This document shows, piece after piece, positions 36,808-44,793 of a stretch of DNA of 64,000 bases (its first letter is position 1; every line of letters begins with the position of its first letter). Both the position numbers and the translations under genes were made by a program. The notes under the pieces were generated by a model that worked only from the letters and a program-made list of their open reading frames with translations, searched no databases and had not been told where the DNA came from. Source of the stretch: an uncultured Chloroflexota bacterium (GTDB taxonomy: Bacteria > Chloroflexota > Chloroflexia > Chloroflexales > Chloroflexaceae); assembly GCA_937120965.1 (NCBI GenBank), contig CAKZKA010000058.1, forward strand, positions 1-64,000. Direction: 5' to 3'.

Positions 36808-38745
36808 ATGCGCATCTGTGAAGATCAGCGAAACGGCGAAGGCTGCGGCGCGATCAACCCTAACAACGCAACCGTCTGCGCCCGCTGCGGACGCTCGCTG
36901 CAATTCGCCGTGCAACTGCGCGACCCGGGTGACCGGATCGGCGCTTATGAAGTTGTGCGCGACCTGGGCCACGGCAGTTTCGGGGCCGTGTACGAGGCAG
37001 TGGATACCCGCAACCCGGAACGCCGGGTCGCCATCAAGGAAACATTCGAGGCGCCATCGGTGCGCGGTTTCCAGCGCGAGTTCGAGGCCCTCGCCAACCT
37101 GCGCCATCCCAACCTGCCCCGCTACTTCGAGATGTTTGAGGCTGATGGCTGCGGGTACCTGGTGATGGAGTTCGTGCCCGGCCAGAGCCTCGATGAGATC
37201 CTCGCCCGCCAGAAGGGTCCCCTCTCTGAACAACTGGTGGTGGCCTATGCAGAACAGCTCTGCGACTTGCTCAGCTACCTGCACAGCCAGCATCCGCCGA
37301 TCATCCATCGCGACATCAAGCCCCACAATGTCCGCGTGACGCCCGAGGGCCAGGTGAAACTGGTAGACTTCGGGCTGTTCAAACAGGGCGTGCAACGCAC
37401 CCGCAAAACGCTCCACGGCCTGGGCACACTGGAGTATATGCCACTGGAGCAGTTCGACTGGTCCGGCGGAACTGACCAGCGTAGCGACATCTACAGCCTG
37501 GGCGCGACACTGTACCATCTGCTGACCAACCGCTACCCCCTCAGCGCCCCGCGGCGCATGAGCAGTGTGCGCGACCCGCTGAAGCCGCCCCATAAGCTGA
37601 ACCGCCGCGTCTCGCCGCAGGTCTCACAGGCAATTATGCGGGCCATGGCGCGCTTCCCCCAGGAGCGGTACCCGAGCGCCGAGGCGTTTTGCCGCGATCT
37701 GCAGGGCCGGGCGCAGCGTTACATCAGTGGCGCGCGCATTGGCCGCGCGCTGCGCGGGCATGGCAGTTTCGTCCACGGGGTCGCCTGGAGCCCCGATGGA
37801 CGCACCGTGGTGAGTTGCAGCGCCGACCGCACCGTGCGCGTCTGGCGAGTGGCCGATGGGGCGCCACTCGCCTGCCTGGAGGGCCATGCCGACCGGGTGT
37901 TGAGCGTGGCCTGGAGTCCCGACGGTGAACTGATCGCCAGCGCCAGCGCCGACCGCACCGTGCGCCTGTGGCGCGTCCGCGAGTGGCAGGTCCTGCGTAT
38001 CCTCGATGCCCACGCCGAGGCCGTCCACGGGGTGGCCTGGAGCCCCGACGGCGACCTGATCGCCAGCGCCAGCGCCGACGGCGCGCTCCGCCTCTGGCAA
38101 ACCAGCGACGATGGGCCAGCGAACGAACTGCGCCCTGAGGCGCATGCCCGGCTCTACAGCGTTGGCTGGCGCCCCGATGGGCAGAGCCTGGCCGCGGGCT
38201 ATGGCGATGGGGTTGTGCGCCTCTGGCACCTCGGCGAACCGCCGACCCTCGACAACCTTCCCGGGCACACTGGCTACATCTACGCGGTGGCCTGGAGCCC
38301 CGACGGGCAGATCCTGGCCAGCGCCAGCGCCGACAATACGGTGCGCCTCTGGCGCCTGGCCAAGGGTCGCCTGGTCAACGAACTCCGCAAGCATCGCAAC
38401 TGGGCCGCCGACCTGGCCTGGAGCCCGATCGGCAAGGTGGCCGGCTTCGGCGAGGCCACTCGCCGCGAGCCGCTCTGGCTCTGGCGCGTGAGTGACGGTA
38501 GCCTCTGCACCACGCTCACCGGTCACCAGAATTATGTCTACACAGTGGCCTGGAGCCCCGATGGGCAGGCCCTGGCCAGCGCTGGCGCCGACTCGACCAT
38601 CCGCCTATGGCGCCACGACGGAATGCCCATCACGACCCTCACCGGCCACAGCGACTGGGTGCAGTGCGTGGCCTGGAGCCCCGATGGCCAGAACCTGGCC
38701 AGCGCCAGTCTCGATGGCACGGTGCTGCTCTGGAACCTGGAGTGA
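36808..38745 (+). CDS. Zinc-ribbon Ser/Thr protein kinase with eight WD40 repeats
   Basis: A 645-aa cytoplasmic signalling protein. The N-terminal four-Cys zinc ribbon (C-E-D...C-G-A-I-N-P...C-A-R-C-G) is followed by a Hanks-type kinase domain (about residues 46-310) with G-H-G-S-F-G-A-V, V-A-I-K, H-R-D-I-K-P-H-N and D-F-G, so it should be active. There is no membrane helix after the kinase; instead eight WD40 repeats follow, most reading V-A-W-S-P-D-G and ending in L-W. Repeat 6 is divergent. Repeats are close at DNA level, suggesting recent expansion. GAGGAAAGC precedes ATG 36808; the longer frame to 36691 runs through repeats. The substrate is unknown. Confidence 0.92.
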   Translation: MRICEDQRNGEGCGAINPNNATVCARCGRSLQFAVQLRDPGDRIGAYEVVRDLGHGSFGAVYEAVDTRNPERRVAIKETFEAPSVRGFQREFEALANLRHPNLPRYFEMFEADGCGYLVMEFVPGQSLDEILARQKGPLSEQLVVAYAEQLCDLLSYLHSQHPPIIHRDIKPHNVRVTPEGQVKLVDFGLFKQGVQRTRKTLHGLGTLEYMPLEQFDWSGGTDQRSDIYSLGATLYHLLTNRYPLSAPRRMSSVRDPLKPPHKLNRRVSPQVSQAIMRAMARFPQERYPSAEAFCRDLQGRAQRYISGARIGRALRGHGSFVHGVAWSPDGRTVVSCSADRTVRVWRVADGAPLACLEGHADRVLSVAWSPDGELIASASADRTVRLWRVREWQVLRILDAHAEAVHGVAWSPDGDLIASASADGALRLWQTSDDGPANELRPEAHARLYSVGWRPDGQSLAAGYGDGVVRLWHLGEPPTLDNLPGHTGYIYAVAWSPDGQILASASADNTVRLWRLAKGRLVNELRKHRNWAADLAWSPIGKVAGFGEATRREPLWLWRVSDGSLCTTLTGHQNYVYTVAWSPDGQALASAGADSTIRLWRHDGMPITTLTGHSDWVQCVAWSPDGQNLASASLDGTVLLWNLE

Positions 38746-38774
38746 TCGCATTCGCGGTCCCACCGTGAAGCCAG

Positions 38775-39076
38775 TTTAAGGGCGGACAGAACATTCGAGC
38801 CGAGGTGAAAATAGCCCGCCCGCGGGAGGGTTTGGGAGGGCTGCGCCCTCCCAAGAACAATAATATTTTCATTCTGGCGTTGTGCGCCCCGCGCATGGGG
38901 CCTAACGTGGCTTGTACCGCATTGGAACGCCCCCGCGCACGGCTCTGGTCTCCCGCTTCGACAGGCTCAGCGCAGGCTCTCCAGCTTCGCTGGAGAGGGG
39001 GAGGGGGTGAGGACCAACCAGCGCATCCCAACGCCATAACGCCCGTCGGCGCCCATACGTTCTGTCCGCCCCTCCC
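38775..39076 (+). mobile_element. 201-bp MITE-like element, copy 4, interrupted by another repeat
   Basis: Starts TTTAAGGGCGGACAGAAC and ends GTTCTGTCCGCCCCT. Between the left end and the TAACGTGGCTTGTACCGCA core lies an extra segment of about 101 bp (38802-38902) that is a composite palindrome unit. Subtracting it leaves about 200 bp, the usual element length. Confidence 0.85.
38802..38902. mobile_element. Composite palindrome unit nested inside a MITE
   Basis: Runs from GAGGTGAAAATAG through a GGGAGGGC-TGC-GCCCTCCC hairpin and ATATTTTCATTCTGGCGTTG to a GCGCCCCGCGCATGGGG end. The TGAAAATA and TATTTTCA boxes near the ends are inverted. Its clean presence inside an otherwise conserved element shows that this unit inserted as a discrete piece. 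Confidence 0.75.
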
Positions 39077-39902
39077 TTCGCGGGGCTGGAGGGAAAGCCG
39101 GTTTCTCCACCGACTCCCACCTCCGCTCTCCCCACTTCTGCGCCTCTCCTCTCCCCACGCGCGCGACCTGACGTAACCGCATGCCCTGCATTCTCCGGGT
39201 TTTTGCCAGCAAATTGCCAGAAAGAAATCTTGCAAGTATTTACTTCCATACTTAGCATGGTATCCAACCACCCCGTATGATGCTTCATCAGAGTCGTTCA
39301 ATCACTTGTCTGCATCAGTGGAAGCACCCCAGGATACGGGTCATGCTTCGCTGTAGCAATGATCATGGCAATCTTTATAGTTTTCTGATCAATTATTCTT
39401 GTCCTGAACTTTCGTCCAGCGGCTGAAGTGAACATCGGGGAAGCCGGGTTTCCCCACCTGTGGTGAGCTTGTCGAACCGCACCCCTGCCTGCTGGAGCGC
39501 CAGCCGCTCCCAACGGCGGTTGGGAAATGGGGAAACCGGGTTTCCCCAACCCCCTCCCTGGTGGGAGGGTTGGGGCAAACCCATGGTCATCATGTCGTTG
39601 TGCAGCGCAGCCGCATGGACGGCTGAAGTGAACATCGGGGAAACCGGGTTTCCCCACCTGTGGTGAGCTTGTCGAACCGCACCCCTGCCCGGGGGAAGGC
39701 TCCGGGGCGTTCTGCCCCCTCCCGGCCCCCCCGCCGGGGGAAGCGCCCGGTTCCCTTCCCCAGCAGGGGAAGGCCAGGCGGAGTGTAACAATCGTGACGA
39801 TGGATCAATGAGAAGGGTTTGTGCGCCCACTGTGCCCCTGGCAATGGTCGTGACCCTGGTGGGCGGCGCCTCCCTTCCCAGAACGGCAAGAAGGGGTCGT
39901 GG
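39077..39902. repeat. 826-bp intergenic region: A/T-rich island plus palindromes
   Basis: No gene is supported. Roughly 39190-39420 is much more A/T-rich than its surroundings (for example GATCAATTATTCTTG) and may be a remnant of foreign DNA. The rest holds 19-bp palindromes at 39437-39455 (one mismatch), 39529-39547 and 39637-39655 (central G), and a nearly duplicated segment around TGAAGTGAACATCGGGGAA and TGAGCTTGTCGAACCGCACC at about 39424 and 39624. Confidence 0.6.
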
Positions 39903-42257
39903 ATGACTGACTCAGACCAGATGAGCCAAGCCTTCCCATCGGAATCCGAGGACGACCCGCTCCCCTCCCCCGAGACGAGCACGCCTGACGCCGACCAGAG
40001 GAGCCAGGCCATTCCACCGGTGTCCGACGACGACCCGCGCGTGCAGCGGCTGCTGGCAGCCTATGCCCCGGGGCTGATCGAGCACCTGCGGGCGCATCTT
40101 GATGATCTCTGGTCAGGCGACCTGGCTGTACAGGTGGCTCCGGCGATCCGCGCTGAAGCAGACGCCAATCGTTCCCTCGATGTCGTTACCCCCGAGCCGC
40201 CTCTGGCGCTCCGCCGATCCGTCTCCGAGCGAGCGACGATCTTCTGCTTGCAGACTGGCCTGACGCGCCCCGCGCTGGTGCTGCTGCTCGAGTATGCGCC
40301 GCGTATCAAGTCGGCGCTCAAACGGAGCAAGTATGGGCCCTACCTGAGCGCGGAAGACCTGGAGGATCTGGCCCAGGATACCATCGTGCGCGCGGTGGAA
40401 CGCGGCGCGCAGTACCGCCCCGAACTCAGCGGTCTCGGTAGCTGGCTCAATATGCTGGCCGGTTTCGCTATGCTCGACCTGATCCGTGAGCGCAGTGCCT
40501 TGAGCCAGGCCGGGCGCGAGCGGCTCGCCGCAGAACAGTTGCGGGAACTCGGCGAGGGCACGCCGGAGTTCGATGAGCAGATGCGCGCGCGCCTCCAGCA
40601 GGCTGTGCGTGCGTTGTCCCCCGGTCTGGCATTGTACATCCAGCGCCACTTTTTCGAGGGTTGGAGCGACGCCGAGATTCAGCACAGGATGAACGTCAAG
40701 GCTGGAACTCTGCGGGTCTGGAAAAAGCGCGCCCTGGATAAGCTGCGGGCTATTCTTGACAGTTCACTGGGGCTTGTGCTGGTGCTACTGATCGCTACAG
40801 TCGGGCCGGTAGTCGCACACCCGTCGTTCGAGGCGCCGGGTGTTGGTGCCGTTGCACAGGCTCCCGGTCTCACCCCCAGCACAACACCCGCGCCAGTGCT
40901 TGCGGAAGCACCCCCGCCACCGATCGCTACGGCTACGGCTGCACCGCTTCCGGCCACTCCCACGCCTCCCCCGCTCGCAGCGGAGCCAGACAGTCCGACC
41001 TCCAGCCCTGTACCCACAGAGGCCCTGGCTACGCCGTCCGCAACGGCAACGCCTGCCGCGAGTCTGACTCCGCTGGCAACCGCGACGCTGCCAACACTCC
41101 CCTCACCGACGATAGCGCCGCCACGCAGCGAACGTCCTCTGCCACCTACTGCAACGGCTCGTCCGGAGTTACAACTGTCAATCACCCCGATCCGCGCGCC
41201 CGCGCCGGTGCTGGAAGAAATCCCGGCTGCGCCGACAGCAGCGGCCGAGCCGACGGCTGCGCCCGAACCCGAAATGACCGCCACGGCCAGCGCCACCCCC
41301 TCCCCTACCGCCACCGCCACGGCCAGCGCCACGCCCCTCCCCACCGCCACCGCCACGGCCAGCGTCACGCCGACACCGGAGGTGTGCCAGGAGGAAGCGG
41401 CGGCGATCAGCGGCGCCGAGATGGGCTATCGCGCCGAGCAGACCATCGTCATTCCCGAGTCGCGCTGGTCAACGGTGCAGGTCGTGGGGCGCTTCGCCGA
41501 CAGGGCGTGCACAGTGCCGGAACTGGTCCGTTTCCGCTTTGCCGATGGGACGGAGGTAGTGCGACACACACCGGCCCGGGTGAACGACTCTGGCTATGTC
41601 TTTGAGGCGCCGGGTCGTCCGGGCCTGGTCAGCGTTTATGTGCGCGAGGCGCGGGGCGCCGCTACCGCGCGCGCCATCGTGATCACTACGGGCAGCGTGG
41701 CGAATGAAGGAGTTTGTGGCGTTCTCAGCACCCCCCTCGCGGAGGTGTATAATGGAGCAGTGGCAATAGATGTACCCCTGCCCACCGCACTGGCACAACC
41801 CGGCGCCCTGCGGGTGCGCGGCGCCTTCTTTGCCACCACGCAGGACAGGCCGGCGCTCATCTTTGGCGCTGAGGCAGGCGGCGTGGTGATCCATACACAA
41901 ACGGGGCCAGACGCCGGCCCGACCCTGTTCATTGAGGAGGTGACGCTCGCCAATGTGCCGGCCGGCACGGATCGCGTTCGGATCTGGTTCGCGTCGCCGC
42001 ATTCCGACAACAACACCGGCATCTTCGTGAGCGCATCCGTAGCCTACCCCTGTCCACCGGCCAGTCCGCTCGCTCCTGCCTCCCCCACCGGGGCGGAGGG
42101 CGCGACCCTGGCCGGACCGATACGTTTGTTCTACGTCATGCGGAGGAGGAGGGCCAGCCACAACACCTGTATGCGCTGCCCACGCCCAGTCGCCAGTGAA
42201 GCCGGGAACTCCCCCTTCCCACCCGGCCAGGCGCATTCTATGCCGCGGGGAGCATAG
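39903..42257 (+). CDS. Membrane-tethered ECF-like sigma factor fused to an extracytoplasmic beta domain
   Basis: A 784-aa fusion. An acidic N-terminal tail leads to sigma region 2 (L-S-A-E-D-L-E-D-L-A-Q-D-T..., about residues 146-200) and region 4 with a helix-turn-helix (W-S-D-A-E-I-Q-H-R-M-N-V-K-A-G-T-L, about 228-285). A single membrane helix follows at once (L-G-L-V-L-V-L-L-I-A-T-V-G-P-V-V-A, about 287-305), then some 210 residues rich in Pro/Thr/Ala, then a beta-rich domain of about 250 residues containing three Cys. The sigma domain would lie inside and the beta domain outside. This suggests a sigma factor held at the membrane and released or switched by an outside signal. No separate anti-sigma gene is seen. 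ATG 39903 has AAGGGG upstream. Confidence 0.8.
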   Translation: MTDSDQMSQAFPSESEDDPLPSPETSTPDADQRSQAIPPVSDDDPRVQRLLAAYAPGLIEHLRAHLDDLWSGDLAVQVAPAIRAEADANRSLDVVTPEPPLALRRSVSERATIFCLQTGLTRPALVLLLEYAPRIKSALKRSKYGPYLSAEDLEDLAQDTIVRAVERGAQYRPELSGLGSWLNMLAGFAMLDLIRERSALSQAGRERLAAEQLRELGEGTPEFDEQMRARLQQAVRALSPGLALYIQRHFFEGWSDAEIQHRMNVKAGTLRVWKKRALDKLRAILDSSLGLVLVLLIATVGPVVAHPSFEAPGVGAVAQAPGLTPSTTPAPVLAEAPPPPIATATAAPLPATPTPPPLAAEPDSPTSSPVPTEALATPSATATPAASLTPLATATLPTLPSPTIAPPRSERPLPPTATARPELQLSITPIRAPAPVLEEIPAAPTAAAEPTAAPEPEMTATASATPSPTATATASATPLPTATATASVTPTPEVCQEEAAAISGAEMGYRAEQTIVIPESRWSTVQVVGRFADRACTVPELVRFRFADGTEVVRHTPARVNDSGYVFEAPGRPGLVSVYVREARGAATARAIVITTGSVANEGVCGVLSTPLAEVYNGAVAIDVPLPTALAQPGALRVRGAFFATTQDRPALIFGAEAGGVVIHTQTGPDAGPTLFIEEVTLANVPAGTDRVRIWFASPHSDNNTGIFVSASVAYPCPPASPLAPASPTGAEGATLAGPIRLFYVMRRRRASHNTCMRCPRPVASEAGNSPFPPGQAHSMPRGA

Positions 42258-42310
42258 GGATCGGCGGCAGCCGTTTCCGACACCCGCCCGGCATACGAGG
42301 ACCATGACCT

Positions 42311-42559
42311 ATGGAGCAGACTTCCTGGGAGCGAAGCGCAGAAGCGCTCTTGCTTCTGTACTTCACCAGAGAGGAGATCGAACGCTGCACCCCCAACGAG
42401 CGCCGGCTGCTTGCTGTGATGCAGTTCATCGATCTCCCCGATGACGAGACTCCGGACGACCCTGAGCTTGAGCGGCGGCGGCGGCGGCTGGTTGCACGGC
42501 TTGCCGCGCTGCCGCCAGCCCATTGGTCCGACACCCCGGACGAGGCTTCATCCCTTTAA
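42311..42559 (+). CDS. Small protein of unknown function (82 aa)
   Basis: A short frame 53 bp after the membrane sigma factor gene and in the same direction. The sequence is mostly helical and charged, with an R-E-E-I-E-R-C-T motif and an E-L-E-R-R-R-R-R-L-V-A-R-L segment. It has no membrane helix or signal. GAGGA lies 10 bp upstream, and codon third positions are GC-rich as in neighbouring genes. If cotranscribed it could be a regulator or partner of the sigma protein, but no homology was recognised. Confidence 0.5.
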   Translation: MEQTSWERSAEALLLLYFTREEIERCTPNERRLLAVMQFIDLPDDETPDDPELERRRRRLVARLAALPPAHWSDTPDEASSL

Positions 42560-42667
42560 CCCCCCCGCCCCGGCATCTCGTCAGTCACCTCCTGGTCCTC
42601 GCACCTCCTACCCCCGGTCGTTTACCCCTCAGGGCCACCGCATGGTCACGCTGCTCATATTGACCAT

Positions 42668-42686
42668 GGGGAAACCGGGTTTCCCC
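42668..42686. repeat. 19-bp palindrome, central G
   Basis: A perfect GGGGAAACC-G-GGTTTCCCC, lying 13 bp before MITE copy 5. Confidence 0.85.
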
Positions 42687-42689
42687 GTG

Positions 42690-42699
42690 CCTCTCCCTG
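42690..42699 (+). repeat. 10-bp target-site duplication, left (MITE copy 5)
   Basis: CCTCTCCCTG abuts the element and recurs exactly at 42901-42910. Confidence 0.85.
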
Positions 42700-42900
42700 T
42701 TTAAGGGCGGACAGAACATCCGGGCTAACGTGGCGTATACCGCATTGGAACGCCCCCGCGCATGGCTCTGATCTCCCCGCTTCGACAGGCTCAGCGCAGG
42801 CGCTCCAGCGAAGCTGGAGCGGGGGAGGGGGCGGGAGCCAACCAGCGCATCCCAACGCCATACCGCCCGTCGGCGCTCATACGTTCTGTCCGCTCTTAAA
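42700..42900 (+). mobile_element. 201-bp MITE-like element, copy 5
   Basis: Exactly 201 bp, TTTAAGGGCGGACAGAAC to GTTCTGTCCGCTCTTAAA, with well-kept terminal inverted repeats. It is flanked by the exact 10-bp direct repeat CCTCTCCCTG. With copies 2 and 6 it defines the element ends. Confidence 0.92.
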
Positions 42901-43014
42901 CCTCTCCCTGAGGGGAGGACGGAGCCTTCCCTGGAACAAGTATGTTCGTTCTGGAGTTGTGCGGGGCAGCCGCAAAGGTGACTGTCGGGCAAAGCAGAGT
43001 CGCCGTTCCCCGGG

Positions 43015-44022
43015 TCAGTCTCCATACGAGTGGGGAAAGGCCTCTTCAACGTAGATAATCTTGCTTCCCTGAGGTTCAAAGAGGATCGGCACCTGCCGGA
43101 GGCCCGGCAATGCAGCGCGAATGGCTGCGTGGCGCTCCTCCGGAGCGTAGAGCAGCAGAAAGCCGCCGCCGCCGGCCCCGAGGATCTTGCCGCCGATCGC
43201 CCCCGCCTCGCGCGCCCGCTCGTACCAGACGTCGATCTGCTGGTTGCTGATCGCGGAGGCCAGAGTGCGCTTGCGCATCCAGCCCTCGTGCAAAATCTCG
43301 CCGAATGCCGTGAGATCATCCGCCACCAGGGCGGCGCGCAGATCGTGGGCCAGGGCCACCATCTCGCGCAGGGCCAGACGTCGTGAATGATCACGCTCGG
43401 TGTTGGCGCGCTGCTCGTGGAGCACCCCCGCAGTCTTCCGCGTTACCCCGGTGTACATCATCATCAAACGCGCCTCGAGTTGCCGCCTGGTTTCGGGCTT
43501 GCAGATCACCGGATCGACAAACACACTCTCGTCGGGGTTAAACTGAATGAACTGCAAACCGCCGTAGGCGGCGATGTACTGGTCCTGTTTGCCAATTGGT
43601 TCGCCACAACGCTCGATCTCGATCCAGCAGGCCTCGCGAGCCAAACGCTCAGCCCCGGCGTGCCGTCCGTAGTACGCGTGCAGCGCGTTGAGCAAACCAA
43701 CCGTGTAGGTGCTGGAGGAACCCAGTCCGGTGCCCTGCGAGGGGATATCGGAGATCGAGGTGATCTCGATGCCGCGCTTGCAACCGACCAGTTTGAGCGA
43801 CTCACGGATGAGCTGGTGTTTCAGCTCGTCTACATGATCAACAATCTCCGTGACCGAATAGCTCGCGCGGATCTGATGATCGAACTTGGCATTCACCGTG
43901 ATATAAATGTATTTATTGATCGCCACGCTCACCACGGCCCCCGGTTCGTGCCGATAGAACGCGGCAAGATCACTTCCGCCCCCGACAAAACTGATCCGCA
44001 ATGGGGTACGAGAAATAATCAT
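43015..44022 (-). CDS. hddA: D-glycero-alpha-D-manno-heptose-7-phosphate kinase (GHMP family)
   Basis: Phosphorylates heptose 7-phosphate at C1 on the route to GDP-heptose used in surface glycans. The 335-aa GHMP kinase starts M-I-I-S-R-T-P-L-R-I-S-F-V-G-G-G-S-D-L, a hallmark of HddA-type sugar kinases. It has the ATP loop G-T-G-L-G-S-S-S-T-Y-T-V and the C-terminal G-G-K-I-L-G-A-G-G-G-G-F. ATG 44022 is preceded by AAGGAAAGACA. A TATAAT box on the minus strand (44127-44122) lies about 100 bp upstream. GmhB, the next enzyme in the pathway, is encoded 1.9 kb away on the other strand. Related fucose or other sugar 1-kinases are the main alternative. Confidence 0.88.
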   Translation of the reverse strand: MIISRTPLRISFVGGGSDLAAFYRHEPGAVVSVAINKYIYITVNAKFDHQIRASYSVTEIVDHVDELKHQLIRESLKLVGCKRGIEITSISDIPSQGTGLGSSSTYTVGLLNALHAYYGRHAGAERLAREACWIEIERCGEPIGKQDQYIAAYGGLQFIQFNPDESVFVDPVICKPETRRQLEARLMMMYTGVTRKTAGVLHEQRANTERDHSRRLALREMVALAHDLRAALVADDLTAFGEILHEGWMRKRTLASAISNQQIDVWYERAREAGAIGGKILGAGGGGFLLLYAPEERHAAIRAALPGLRQVPILFEPQGSKIIYVEEAFPHSYGD

Positions 44023-44121
44023 TGTCTTTCCTTTTCCTCCACGGTCCGATATGATTCCTTGATGGTTCGATGTGGCGCCACGGACCGATTCGCGTCCAAC
44101 CGGTAGACTCCCGGCGTTCGC

Positions 44122-44127
44122 ATTATA
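44122..44127 (-). promoter_or_regulatory. Candidate -10 box for hddA
   Basis: TATAAT on the minus strand (plus-strand ATTATA) in an A/T-richer patch. It would give a leader of about 90 nt. No good -35 is seen at 16-18 bp. Confidence 0.45.
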
Positions 44128-44390
44128 ATCCTTCCTGGCGCAATTGGAAGCCCCGAAATGACATTGTAAGAATACTGTCAACCACGTGCATTCCGAGGTT
44201 ACAACTGGTTTAAGTACCTCCTGGCCGCCTCTCTACACGCATACGACATCGTAACAGATGCGTTCGCGCCGCATAACGCTAGACTCCCATGCGGCTGCGC
44301 CGCACAACACCGGAATGAAAAGAGATTCTCCCGGGCGCGCGCCGCCCTCCTGGACCCTCTCCGCCAGCGGGGAGGGCTTGCCGCCCCCAC

Positions 44391-44400
44391 AGGCAGGGGG
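44391..44400 (+). repeat. 10-bp target-site duplication, left (MITE copy 6)
   Basis: AGGCAGGGGG abuts the element and recurs exactly at 44602-44611. The interrupted sequence is the AGGCAGGGGGATGGGGAAACC junction of a composite palindrome unit. Confidence 0.88.
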
Positions 44401-44601
44401 GTTAAGGGCGGACAGAACATCCGGGCTAACGTGGCGTATACCGCATTGGAACGCCCCCGCGCATGGCTCTGGTCTCCCCGCTTCGACAGGCTCAGCGCAG
44501 GCTCTCCAGCTTCGCTGGAGAGGGGGAGGGGGTGAGGACCACCCAGCGCATCCCAACGCCATACCGCCCGTCGGCGCTCATACGTTCTGTCCGCCCCTGA
44601 A
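44401..44601 (+). mobile_element. 201-bp MITE-like element, copy 6, inserted in a composite repeat
   Basis: 201 bp, GTTAAGGGCGGACAGAAC to GTTCTGTCCGCCCCTGAA, flanked by exact 10-bp repeats. Removing the element and one repeat restores the sequence seen uninterrupted at 25245-25285 (GGGCAGGGGGATGGGGAAACC), so the pre-insertion site is known. The right flank continues into a 19-bp palindrome at 44614-44632 (central A). Confidence 0.92.
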
Positions 44602-44749
44602 AGGCAGGGGGATGGGGAAACCAGGTTTCCCCATTTACAATCGCTGTGTCGGCAGCGCTTGACCCTCCATCGGCAGGGGATGGGGAAATCGGGGTTTCTC
44701 TGATTTCACCTCTTTGCTGCATGCGGTGAAGCTCCAGGGGGTTCTGAGG

Positions 44750-44755
44750 TATAAT
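44750..44755 (+). promoter_or_regulatory. Candidate -10 box (TATAAT)
   Basis: TATAAT in GAGGTATAATCTGCG, 39 bp upstream of ATG 44794, giving a leader of about 30 nt. The -35 region is not clear. Confidence 0.5.
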
Positions 44756-44793
44756 CTGCGTAGGGTAACTCTCTTCAGGCGGGCTAGAGAGCA

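Larger units (their letters stand above)
44023..44400. other. 378-bp gap upstream of hddA
   Basis: No gene is seen. The first 180 bp are A/T-richer and hold the likely hddA promoter. The rest is a composite palindrome unit (TGCGGC-TGC-GCCGCA hairpin near 44292, then GGAATGAAA and a GGGAGGGCTTGCCGCCCCC segment) cut by MITE copy 6. Confidence 0.6.

Noticed and set aside
42196-42444. 82-aa frame overlapping the end of the sigma gene
   Set aside because: It overlaps both the sigma gene and the better-supported small ORF at 42311 in another frame, with Arg/Pro-rich shadow composition.
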